Assembly (NCBI GenBank): GCA_963697695.1
Contig: OY969094.1
Span: 930,001-994,000, forward strand
Origin: VRUE01 sp963697695
GTDB taxonomy: Bacteria; Actinomycetota; Thermoleophilia; Solirubrobacterales; 70-9
DNA length: 64,000 nucleotides
Direction: 5' to 3'
In this document: positions 24,177 to 31,692 of the stretch, piece after piece
How the letters are laid out: the number at the start of each line of letters is the position of its first letter
Position numbering within the stretch: position 1 is the first letter of the stretch
Notes under the pieces: generated by a model
The model's input: the letters and a program-made list of their open reading frames with translations, nothing else
Database searches by the model: none
What the model was told of the DNA's origin: nothing
Program-made: the position numbers and the translations under genes

Positions 24177-25374
24177 GGGCAAGGACCTCCTTCGCCAGCT
24201 CCCGGTAGTAGTTCGCGGCGCTGCTGCCGGAATCGTACTTGAGCACGCTGGCTCCCTTGACCGGAGCCTCGGCGAACTTGATCGCCTTGCGGATGCGGGA
24301 CTTGAAGACGAGCTCGCCGAAGTTCTCCTCGAGGATTTCGACCGCCTCCTTGGCGTGGACGGTGCGCGAGTCGAGCATCGTCGGCAGGATGCCCTCGATC
24401 TTGACGTCGGGATTGAGGTTCTCCTGGATCATCTTCAGCGTGTTCTGGAGCTGGACCAGTCCGCGCATCGACAGATACTCGCACTGGACCGGAACGATCA
24501 CCTTGTTCGCAGCGGTCAGCGCATTGATCGTCAGCAGGCCGAGGCTGGGCGGCGTGTCTATGCAGACGAAGTCGTAGTAGCCGGTGACCTCTTTCAACGC
24601 CTTCTCCAGCGAGCGCTCGCGACCGATCTTGGTGCTCATCGCGATCTCGGCGCCGGCCAGATCTATCGAGGAGACGGCGATGTCGATCTCCCGCTCCTGC
24701 ACGATCTCGCTGATAGGCATGTCGTTGACGAGCACGTCGTAGAGGCTCTTCTCGACCTTGTCCGGGTCGATCCCCTGGCTCATCGTCAGGTTCCCCTGCG
24801 GATCGAGGTCGACGCAGAGGACCTTGTATCCGGACTCGGCGAAGGCGACGGCGAGGTTGAGGGTCGTGGTGGTCTTCGCCACCCCACCCTTCTGGTTCGC
24901 GAACGCAATCACCTCAGCGTGCTTGGTCGGCGCCTCGGCCTCCGGCTCCGCGACCGCAACCTCATGCCGCGAAGGCGCCAGAAGATCCCGGGGCAAGAAC
25001 CGCTCGGGCCCCTCGTCACCCTCCTCAGCTTCAGCTGCCGGAGCCGCCGGTGCCTCATTCCGCTCGGCAGTCACCCAAACTGCCGGCTCCTCGGCGTCTT
25101 CCTCATAGGTCTCCTCCGCGGGTGGCGCCGAGGATGCGCCCTCCGGGGTGTTCGCCGGAGGGCCATCCTCGGCGACAGGACCCGCGGCCGGAGAGCCTTG
25201 CGCGAAATCACCGTCGACCGACTGCTCGAAGTCTTGGTTGGCAACTCGCTCGGAGTAATCGTCGACCGGCCGCTCAGGCACTGCCTCCTCCATGCGCTCC
25301 AGCTCCTCGACGATCGGGTGCGCCTCGTCGACGGCAACCCGCTTGGACTTGTTCTTGCGGCTGAGGAATCCCAT
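24163..25374 (-). CDS. ParA/Soj-family chromosome-partitioning ATPase
   Basis: A deviant-Walker ATPase of 403 aa. The catalytic domain starts near residue 152: AEVIAFANQKGGVAKTTTTL is the Walker A (with the ParA signature Lys162), then CVDLDPQGNL, the Walker B FVCIDTPPSLGLLTINAL and VQCEYLSMRGL. No ParB gene follows; ftsZ does, overlapping by 14 nt. The first 150 residues are an acidic low-complexity extension like that of FtsZ, and both extensions contain the same palindromic repeat. With ftsZ as partner it may position the division site (a MinD- or PomZ-like role) rather than segregate chromosomes; that is inference. It begins the parA-ftsZ-ggt-cyclase operon. Confidence 0.9.
   Translation of the reverse strand: MGFLSRKNKSKRVAVDEAHPIVEELERMEEAVPERPVDDYSERVANQDFEQSVDGDFAQGSPAAGPVAEDGPPANTPEGASSAPPAEETYEEDAEEPAVWVTAERNEAPAAPAAEAEEGDEGPERFLPRDLLAPSRHEVAVAEPEAEAPTKHAEVIAFANQKGGVAKTTTTLNLAVAFAESGYKVLCVDLDPQGNLTMSQGIDPDKVEKSLYDVLVNDMPISEIVQEREIDIAVSSIDLAGAEIAMSTKIGRERSLEKALKEVTGYYDFVCIDTPPSLGLLTINALTAANKVIVPVQCEYLSMRGLVQLQNTLKMIQENLNPDVKIEGILPTMLDSRTVHAKEAVEILEENFGELVFKSRIRKAIKFAEAPVKGASVLKYDSGSSAANYYRELAKEVLAHESS
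25130..25170. repeat. In-frame 41-bp palindrome inside parA
   Basis: The same hairpin as in ftsZ: GAGGATG and CCCTCCGG pair with CCGGAGGG and CATCCTC around an identical loop. It encodes EDGPPANTPEGASS (residues 69-82). Relative to the ftsZ copy, both sides of the outer stem changed so that pairing is kept. Confidence 0.85.
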
Positions 25375-25438
25375 TGCGCGGGTATTCGCATGGCCATCCG
25401 CTTTTCCTGCCGGCTCCCGAAATTGCTAGGAATCAACC

Positions 25439-26359
25439 GTTAACGATCTCCTCGACAAGCGACTGGTCTTCGTCACCGGCAAGGGCGGTGTCGGGAAGAC
25501 CACGGTCGCGGTTGCGCTGGGCTTGCGCGCCGCCGCCGAAGGCAAGCGGACGATCGTCTGCGAGGTCTCCGCGCAGGAGAACGCCTCGCGGTTCTTCGAC
25601 CACACCGAGGTCGGCTTCCACGAGGTCGAGATGGCCGAGAACCTCTGGTCGATCTCGATCGACCCCGACGAGTCGATGCGCGAGTACGTCCTGCTCCAGC
25701 TGAAGGTGCGGGCGATGCGCGACATGCTCTTCCGCAGCCGCATCTTCAGCTACCTGGCTGCCGCGACCCCCGGGCTCAAGGAGCTGGTGACGATCGGCAA
25801 GATCTGGGAGCTGGCCCAGCTCGACCGCAAGGTGAAGCAGGGCCGTAAGTACGACCTGGTGATCGTCGACGCACCCGCCACCGGCCACGGCATCGGCTTC
25901 CTGCAGACGCCGCGCACCTTCGCCGCGATCGCCCGGGTCGGCCCGATCCACTCGCAGGCGCAGCAGCTCGACCGCCTGATCACCGACCAGGAGCACACCG
26001 GCACCGCGATCGTCGCCCTGCCGGAGGAGATGCCGGTCAACGAGTCCGCAACGCTCGAGCACGACCTTCGTACCGAGGTCGGCGTCGCCGTCGACCGCAT
26101 CTACATGAACGGTCTCTATCCCGAGCGCTTCTCCAAAGAGGAGAGCGAGCGGATCGCGGAGCTGGCCGGCGGCGAGAACGGCGTTGTGCGCGCGGCCGCC
26201 CGGGCCGCTCTCTCCGAGCACAACCGCGCGAAATCCCAGCGGGCGCAGCTCGCCCGCCTGCGCCGCCGGGTCGAGGCCCCAGTCAAGACCCTCCCCTTCC
26301 TCTTCGAGCCCGAGCTGGGAGTCGAGGCAGCACAGAAACTGGCACGGAGGCTCGGCTGA
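25439..26359 (+). CDS. GET3/ArsA-like ATPase, first of a pair (Rv3679-like)
   Basis: A P-loop ATPase of about 306 aa in the ArsA/GET3 group, the first of two adjacent paralogues as in mycobacterial Rv3679-Rv3680. The frame reads NDLLDKRLVFVTGKGGVGKTT (deviant Walker A), later DLVIVDAPATGHGIGFLQTP (Walker B/switch). No ATG, GTG or TTG exists between the in-frame TAG at 25427 and the Walker A. The best-placed start is GTT at 25439, seven bases after an AGGA; CTG 25463 is an alternative. A conventional start at 25523 would remove the P-loop. It overlaps the next gene by one base. A 17-codon ORF (25390-25443) precedes it. Confidence 0.85.
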   Translation, partial: VNDLLDKRLVFVTGKGGVGKTTVAVALGLRAAAEGKRTIVCEVSAQENASRFFDHTEVGFHEVEMAENLWSISIDPDESMREYVLLQLKVRAMRDMLFRSRIFSYLAAATPGLKELVTIGKIWELAQLDRKVKQGRKYDLVIVDAPATGHGIGFLQTPRTFAAIARVGPIHSQAQQLDRLITDQEHTGTAIVALPEEMPVNESATLEHDLRTEVGVAVDRIYMNGLYPERFSKEESERIAELAGGENGVVRAAARAALSEHNRAKSQRAQLARLRRRVEAPVKTLPFLFEPELGVEAAQKLARRLG

Positions 26360-27510
26360 TGCCGGCGGTCGGCGACATCCTCGAGGGCAAGGACATCTGC
26401 ATCTGCGCCGGGTCGGGTGGGGTCGGCAAGACCACTACCTCGGCTGCGATCGCCACCGGGATGGCGGCGCGAGGCCTGAAGGTCTGCGTGCTGACGATCG
26501 ACCCGGCGAAGCGGCTGGCCGACTCCCTCGGACTGAAGGAGCTCGGCAATGAGGCCAAGCAGGTGGACCCGCAGCTGTTCGCCGAGCAGGGGATCGAGAT
26601 GGAGGGCGAGCTGTGGGCGATGATGCTCGACGCGAAGGCGACCTTCGACGAGCTGGTCGCCCGCCAGGCGCCGGACGAGGAGTCGCGCGACCGCGTCCTC
26701 GACAACCGCATCTACCAGCAGATCTCCAACGCACTTGCCGGCTCGCAGGAGTACATGGCGATGGAGAAGCTCTTCGAGCTGCACACCGAAGGCCGCTTCG
26801 ACCTGCTCGTGCTCGACACGCCGCCGACCCGCAACGCGCTCGACTTCCTCGACGCGCCGCGCCGGCTCACCCAGTTCATCGAAGGCCGCTCGCTGCGTGT
26901 CTTCATGCGGCCGACCGGCATCGCGGCAAGGGTCGCCGGCCGTGGTGCCTCCGTCGCTCTCTCGGTCTTCAAGCGGATCGTCGGCTTTGACCTGCTCGCC
27001 GACCTGGCCGAGTTCTTCAATGCCTTCAGCGGCATGGTCGACGGCTTCCAGGCTCGCGCCAAGCGGGTCAACGGGCTGCTCGCCGATCCTCGCACTTGCT
27101 TCCTCGTCGTCTGCGGCCCCCAGGGTGAGCCGATCGACGAGGCGGTCTACTTCCACCGCAAGCTGGTCGAGGCGAAACTGCCCTTCGGCGGGGTCGTCGT
27201 CAACAAGGTCCACTATCCCGCCGAGCGGCTGCGCGGCGACGTCTCCGACCTGCCGGGCGCCCTGCGCGACGGGCTGGGCGACGAGGACCTGGCGGAGCGA
27301 GTGGCCGAGAACTTCGCCGACTACCAGGCGCTGGCGGAGCGCGACGCCCGCAACATCGAGCGCCTCGCGACCGAGCTGCGGACGAAGGGAGTGATCCGCG
27401 TCCCCTACCTGGACGAGGACGTCCACGACCTCGCCGGCCTCACCGAGATCAACCGCTACCTCTTCGCCAGCAGCGAGGAACGGATCGAGCTGGCAGCAGG
27501 CCGCGCCTAG
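26359..27510 (+). CDS. GET3/ArsA-like ATPase, second of a pair (Rv3680-like)
   Basis: The second deviant-Walker ATPase (383 aa): CICAGSGGVGKTTTSAAIA is the Walker A, VLTIDPAKRLADSLGL the ArsA switch I signature, and LLVLDTPPTRNALDFLDAP the Walker B region. It is longer than its partner because of an insert around residues 170-225. Mycobacterial Rv3679/Rv3680 form a heteromeric GET3-like complex linked to envelope or glycerol-related stress, and this pair should work the same way. The start overlaps the first ATPase's stop (TGATG). The stop overlaps the stop of the convergent unknown gene by 4 nt. Confidence 0.9.
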   Translation: MPAVGDILEGKDICICAGSGGVGKTTTSAAIATGMAARGLKVCVLTIDPAKRLADSLGLKELGNEAKQVDPQLFAEQGIEMEGELWAMMLDAKATFDELVARQAPDEESRDRVLDNRIYQQISNALAGSQEYMAMEKLFELHTEGRFDLLVLDTPPTRNALDFLDAPRRLTQFIEGRSLRVFMRPTGIAARVAGRGASVALSVFKRIVGFDLLADLAEFFNAFSGMVDGFQARAKRVNGLLADPRTCFLVVCGPQGEPIDEAVYFHRKLVEAKLPFGGVVVNKVHYPAERLRGDVSDLPGALRDGLGDEDLAERVAENFADYQALAERDARNIERLATELRTKGVIRVPYLDEDVHDLAGLTEINRYLFASSEERIELAAGRA

Positions 27511-29072
27511 CCGGCGTGATAGTGGTCGTAATTGAGCTCGCGCACTTCCCAGTCCGCGTCCTCGGGTACCGGGAAGAGGTGGCGGACGCGGGGGGTGTCG
27601 ATCCGCTCGCGATGCGTGACGTCTCCTTCGATCGCGGGGAAGTCGAGGGTGCTCTCCTCGACCTCGACCTCGTCGAGCCAGTTGGTCGCGACGATCCGGA
27701 TCTCGTCCTCTGCCGGGACCGGCTCGAGGATGCGGGTTTCTTGGCTCATCTCTTCCTCCTGTGAAAAATCGACGTGGTCAGCTTGGCTCTCGCTGGGTTC
27801 GCTGCTCTCGTGTACGGCGACCGCGATCTCGACGTCTCCGGCCTCGAGCCCAGTGGCGATCAAGGTCTCGTCGGCGGCCGCGTTGAGGTCCGCCCCAAGC
27901 TTGCCGAGCGCGGCGTCGCGCAGGATCCGGCGGACCCCCTCCTCGATCCAGGCGGCCAGGGCAAGGCCCGGGATGGAAGGGGACCCGTTCATCAGCGAAC
28001 GCTCCAGCTCGAGCGCATGCTCGATCTGCTCGCGTGCCTCGATCCGGTCGTAAGTCTCGTCGGCGATCAGGGCCGAGGCACGCATAGGCAGCGAGGCGCC
28101 GACAGGGCCCTGCCCCTCGAGCACCGAGCGCAGCGCCAGCAGGTGGTCGCTGAGGCCCTGAAGCGCGCTCTCCCGTCCGCAGCCCATCTCGAAGCGACCG
28201 ACCGCCCAGGCAAGTGCACCGTCGGGGTCCGGTCGCGCCTCCAGCGTCTGGGCAAAATCGGTGAGCTCCGCCGCCTCGCCCTTGCTCAGTGAGTAGCCGC
28301 CGGGGCGAGTCGCCGGGGCGCCGGTGGCGATGCGGCGCCACTGGCCGTCGCCGGTCGGCGCGAAGGCGTAGGGACCGAGTCCGACGGCCCCCGCCTTGAA
28401 GAGGTGCATGACGCTGATCAGCTCGCACAGCTGGTGCAGTGCCGACTCGGCGCTGTCGGTCTCATCCTCCTGCTCGGCCAGGGCAAGGAACTGCGGCTCC
28501 CAGGCGGCGCGGCCCATTCCCTCGCTGCGCATCGCCTCGATCGGGGCCTCGATCGCATCCACCCGGACCACCTGCACGCCGTGCGGCAACTGCAGGCGAG
28601 CCACGGCCATTCGCAGGCCGACCAGGGGAACGATCAACACGTCCGCCTCGCTCGCGTCGCGAGTCTCGGCGTCGAGCGCCGTCAGGGCGGCATCGAGGCG
28701 GGTGCGGTCGAGGGCAAATTCGGTGCAGCCGTCCCAGAGTGCGGCGATGAAAACCACGAGCATTCTCGCCGCCCGCTCGTCTGGCTCGGTCGAAACCGCC
28801 TCGCCGCGGGACTCGAGGTACGACGCGGCGAGGTCGGCCTGGGCGACCGCCTCGCGCGCCGGCTCGAAGCTTGCGAGCGCACGCAGGTCTGCCTCGTGGT
28901 GGAAGACATAGCGGCCGGTCAGCGGTACGTAGCTGTGAAAGAGGGAGTCGGGCCCGTCCTGCTCGGCGACGTCGAAGGGAATCTGATCGCCGCCGGCGAC
29001 GAGCGTGCTGAGACGCGTCGCCGCCTCGGCGGCGAATTGCTTCAGTGCCTGATTGAGCAGGAGGTCACGCAC
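27507..29072 (-). CDS. Protein of unknown family, 521 aa
   Basis: I do not recognise this protein. It is acidic, soluble-looking and mostly helical, with no signal peptide or membrane segment. Segments worth noting are FHSYVPLTGRYVFHHEADLR near the start, a central PTGDGQWRRIATGAPATRPGG turn-rich region, and a Glu-rich C-terminal half ending WEVRELNYDHYHAG. I chose GTG 29072 because the frame upstream passes through intergenic palindrome D. It converges on the ArsA pair with overlapping stops and follows the HxlR gene on the same strand, so it may be co-transcribed with that regulator if the palindrome is read through. No function is suggested. Confidence 0.75.
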   Translation of the reverse strand: MRDLLLNQALKQFAAEAATRLSTLVAGGDQIPFDVAEQDGPDSLFHSYVPLTGRYVFHHEADLRALASFEPAREAVAQADLAASYLESRGEAVSTEPDERAARMLVVFIAALWDGCTEFALDRTRLDAALTALDAETRDASEADVLIVPLVGLRMAVARLQLPHGVQVVRVDAIEAPIEAMRSEGMGRAAWEPQFLALAEQEDETDSAESALHQLCELISVMHLFKAGAVGLGPYAFAPTGDGQWRRIATGAPATRPGGYSLSKGEAAELTDFAQTLEARPDPDGALAWAVGRFEMGCGRESALQGLSDHLLALRSVLEGQGPVGASLPMRASALIADETYDRIEAREQIEHALELERSLMNGSPSIPGLALAAWIEEGVRRILRDAALGKLGADLNAAADETLIATGLEAGDVEIAVAVHESSEPSESQADHVDFSQEEEMSQETRILEPVPAEDEIRIVATNWLDEVEVEESTLDFPAIEGDVTHRERIDTPRVRHLFPVPEDADWEVRELNYDHYHAG

Positions 29073-29129
29073 GGTCCCCCAGGCTTCCCGTCCCTGCCTG
29101 GCGCTCCTGCGCCTGCACGCCCGCTTGCA

Positions 29130-29179
29130 GACGTGCCACTTGTTAGGCACCCATATGGGCACCTAACAAGTGGCACGTC
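29130..29179. repeat. Family-1 intergenic palindrome, copy D
   Basis: The best-preserved copy: GACGTGCCACTTGTTAGG and CCTAACAAGTGGCACGTC are perfect complements, and only the central CAC/CAC positions are unpaired. It starts one base past the stop of the HxlR gene. Confidence 0.85.
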
Positions 29180-29180
29180 C

Positions 29181-29519
29181 TCAGGCGGCGGCGGGCTGGC
29201 GCTCGTCAGATAGCCAGCGCCTGCCGTACTGGCGCATGTCCTCGATCAGGGGCACCAGCGCCTCCCCCTTTTCAGTCAGCGCGTACTCGACCCTCGGCGG
29301 CACCTCTGGGAAGGTGTGCCGCTCGACGACACCCTCCTCTTCCAGAGCCCGGAGGCGCAGCGACAGCGTGCGGGGGCTGATTCCCTCCAGCGAGCGCTCC
29401 AGCTCACAAAATCGACTAGACCCCTCGGCCAGGTCGCGGATCAGCAGGAGAGTCCACTTGCCGCACACCACCTCGGCCGTGCGGCAGACGGGACATCGGG
29501 AGTTGGAGGCTGCACTCAT
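29181..29519 (-). CDS. HxlR-family transcriptional regulator
   Basis: A compact 112-aa winged-helix regulator: CPVCRTAEVVCGKWTLLLIR, RFCELERSLEGISPRTLSLR (recognition helix) and LEEEGVVERHTFPEVPPRVE (wing). The CPVC pair near the N-terminus (Cys9, Cys12) plus Cys18 could sense redox or bind metal, as in YodB/HypR-type members. ATG 29519 gives the family-standard N-terminus; the longer frame is spurious. It is divergent from the prepilin operon that starts at 29663 and has a pair of inverted half-sites upstream, so control of the pilus genes is possible but unproven. Confidence 0.87.
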   Translation of the reverse strand: MSAASNSRCPVCRTAEVVCGKWTLLLIRDLAEGSSRFCELERSLEGISPRTLSLRLRALEEEGVVERHTFPEVPPRVEYALTEKGEALVPLIEDMRQYGRRWLSDERQPAAA

Positions 29520-29552
29520 CGCGAAAACGAGGCGGTAGGTCCGATTGCCTCG

Positions 29553-29591
29553 CTTCAGCAAGTGTAGCGCTATAGCTTCACTTACTGAAGT
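29553..29591. promoter_or_regulatory. Inverted operator-like repeat upstream of HxlR and prepilin genes
   Basis: CTTCAGCAAG (29553-29562) and CTTACTGAAG (29581-29590) form a 10-bp inverted repeat (one mismatch) around an AT-rich centre that includes AGCGCT and GCTATAGC. It lies between the divergent HxlR and prepilin genes. A similar dyad, CTTCAG-N3-CTGAAG, is found at 51376-51390. Confidence 0.5.
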
Positions 29592-29662
29592 TTTGGCCGA
29601 TCCGGGATAGAATGCCGCCTTGGAGCCGCTCGGCCGGCTCAAGGCGAGGTCCGGCACGACCG

Positions 29663-30994
29663 ATGCAATGGGTCATGTTGCCATCCAGGCGAAGGACGCC
29701 GCCCGCCGAGGGTGGCTTTGTGCTGATCGAGATCCTGGTCAGCGCGCTGGTCCTTGCGATCGTCGCCGGCGCGGTCCTCGCCTTGATGCAAACGAGCGCC
29801 CGCTCCGCCGCCGACCAGCGCCGGCACGCCACTGCAATTGCGATTGCCCAAGAGGACCAGGCGCGCCTGCGCTCGACCCGGATCTCCTCCCTCAACAGGC
29901 TGAAACAGGTCCAACCGGTGACCATCGACGGCAGCAAATTCACGCTCGAATCGACCGGCGTCTTCGTCAACAACTCGAGCGGCACGGATGCCTCCTGCGT
30001 GAGCGGGAAAAGCTCGGCCGACTACGTCCGGGTCACCTCCCGGGTGTCCTGGCCCGGGCTGGGCAGCCGCCCCCCCGTGGTGATCCAGAGCATCGTCTCG
30101 CCGTCCAACGGATCGCTCGATGCCAGCCACGGCACCCTGGCGATCACCGTGCTGAACGCCAACAACGTGCCGCTCACGGGCGTCTCACTCAAAGGCACCG
30201 GCGAAGCGGGCGGCACGTTCACCGCCACGAGCGACTCGACCGGCTGCGCCAACGTCGCAGACCTGCCCACCGACAACTACGGCGTGACCACGACGACGTC
30301 AGGCCTCGTCGACAAGACCGGCTCCTCGCCACCGGAAGCAACCAAAGTGGGCGTCAGCCCAAGCAACACCGTGGGGATGACCCTCTACTACGACCACCCG
30401 GGCTCCATACCGGTCGAATTCAAATACCGGGAAGGCAGCACGACGAACTTCAAAGCCTCGAAAATGGACTCGGTCGTCGTCTACAACGCCGAAACCGGGA
30501 AAACGGCGAAAGCGTATCCCAGTCTGAGCGGTTCTCGGGAAACGAAAGTCACCGCCGCCAACCTCTTCCCCTTCTCCAAACCGGACACCGTCTACGCCGG
30601 CTACTGCGAAAAAAACAACCCCAACCCCAACAACGAACTCAATCCTCCGGGAGCCCTGGCCATGGGCAGCGTCATCGTCCCAGCCGGCGGCACCACCCCA
30701 ACGGTGATGCTGCAGCTGCCCGCGCTCAACCTGGTCGTCAAAAAAGGCAGCACCCTTCTGGTGGGGGCGACGGTCAAGATCACCGACACCGGCTGCAACG
30801 TCAGCCGCACCTTCACGACGACGACTGGTGGCGTCTTGCCCGACCCGGGGATGCCATGGGGAACCTTCAACATCTGCGCCCAGTCGGGGGGCGTTCGCAA
30901 GACCGTCACCGGGCAGAAAATCCAGTCCCTCACCTCCGCCACGGCCGTGACGATCGACCTGGCATCCGGGACCTCGAACGGTAACTGCCCGTGA
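29663..30994 (+). CDS. Prepilin-like protein with large extracellular domain (PilV-like)
   Basis: A type IV prepilin-family protein of about 443 aa. Near the N-terminus, EGGFVLIEILVSALVLAIVA is a class III signal: cleavage after Gly, Phe at +1, Glu at +5, and a hydrophobic helix. The remaining roughly 400 residues are exported: a first domain with a Cys, then repeated beta-rich segments such as TLAITVLNANNVPLTGVSLK and VVKKGSTLLVGATVKI that look like carboxypeptidase-regulatory or Ig-like folds. It starts the rightward pilus operon, and its stop overlaps the next prepilin start. The ATG at 29663 or 29675 is the likely start. It is much larger than typical minor pilins, so a tip or adhesin role is possible. 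Confidence 0.82.
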   Translation: MQWVMLPSRRRTPPAEGGFVLIEILVSALVLAIVAGAVLALMQTSARSAADQRRHATAIAIAQEDQARLRSTRISSLNRLKQVQPVTIDGSKFTLESTGVFVNNSSGTDASCVSGKSSADYVRVTSRVSWPGLGSRPPVVIQSIVSPSNGSLDASHGTLAITVLNANNVPLTGVSLKGTGEAGGTFTATSDSTGCANVADLPTDNYGVTTTTSGLVDKTGSSPPEATKVGVSPSNTVGMTLYYDHPGSIPVEFKYREGSTTNFKASKMDSVVVYNAETGKTAKAYPSLSGSRETKVTAANLFPFSKPDTVYAGYCEKNNPNPNNELNPPGALAMGSVIVPAGGTTPTVMLQLPALNLVVKKGSTLLVGATVKITDTGCNVSRTFTTTTGGVLPDPGMPWGTFNICAQSGGVRKTVTGQKIQSLTSATAVTIDLASGTSNGNCP

Positions 30995-31692
30995 CGCGGC
31001 TCGACCGGATCCGAGATGAACAGGGGACCACCCTGGTCGAGGTGATCGTCGGAACTGCCGTCGGCATGGTTGTCCTCTACGCGCTGACGATGGTGATCCT
31101 CACCACGATCCACGGCAGCGCCAGAGTCAGCGCTCGCGTCCACGCAACCCAAAACGCCCGCGTTGCGCTCACCAACCTGATGGAAGAACTCCACTCTGCC
31201 TGCCTGGCTCCGAAGATCGCGCCCGTGCAAGCCGGCAGCACCGGCACTTCGCTCGACTTCGTCCACGGCTCACCCACCGAAGGGTCCGCCGCGGCGCCCA
31301 AGCCCGTCCGCACGGTGGTCACATTGACCGATGGGACGCTCTCGAAGTCCGACTACGCGTGGGCCAGTGGGGCCACGCCGCAGGAATGGACCTTTTCCGC
31401 CACGCCGGCGATCCGCCAGCTGGCGACCAACGTCGGCCCGGTGTCCCCGAGCAGCTCGATCTTCACCTACTACTTCTACGAAAAAGGAAGCCTTGTGCCA
31501 GTCCCGCAGGGCACCACGCTCACTGCCGAAAACGCGGCGAGCACCGTGCAGGTGCGCGTTGCCTTGGCGGTATCGCCATCCAGCACCCCGATCGACGACG
31601 AGAACGCTCCCGCCGCGATCCAGAACAGCGCCACGCTGCGCCTGACGCCCCCTTCCTTCAATGAAAGCGCACCCAGCCCGCCATGTCAGTGA
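30991..31692 (+). CDS. Minor prepilin (PilW-like)
   Basis: A 233-aa prepilin-like protein. The class III signal is EQGTTLVEVIVGTAVGMVVL, with cleavage after Gly and the Glu at +5 intact, followed by TQNARVALTNLMEELHSACL, the alpha1-C helix found in PilW/GspJ-type minor pilins. The C-terminal part is beta-rich, with a TYYFYEKGSLVP segment. It starts at GTG overlapping the previous stop as GTGA, and its end overlaps the next gene by 10 nt, so these proteins are coupled and probably assemble together at the pilus tip. Confidence 0.83.
   Translation: MTRLDRIRDEQGTTLVEVIVGTAVGMVVLYALTMVILTTIHGSARVSARVHATQNARVALTNLMEELHSACLAPKIAPVQAGSTGTSLDFVHGSPTEGSAAAPKPVRTVVTLTDGTLSKSDYAWASGATPQEWTFSATPAIRQLATNVGPVSPSSSIFTYYFYEKGSLVPVPQGTTLTAENAASTVQVRVALAVSPSSTPIDDENAPAAIQNSATLRLTPPSFNESAPSPPCQ

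Noticed and set aside
20157..27510. ParA plus the two ArsA-like ATPases as a plasmid partition or arsenite-export module
   Set aside because: No ParB, parS-like array, ArsB or ArsR is seen; the ATPases match the mycobacterial GET3-like pair instead.
12121..29179. CRISPR repeats as an explanation of the family-1 palindromes
   Set aside because: Copies are kilobases apart, single, and not separated by regular spacers; no cas genes are seen.
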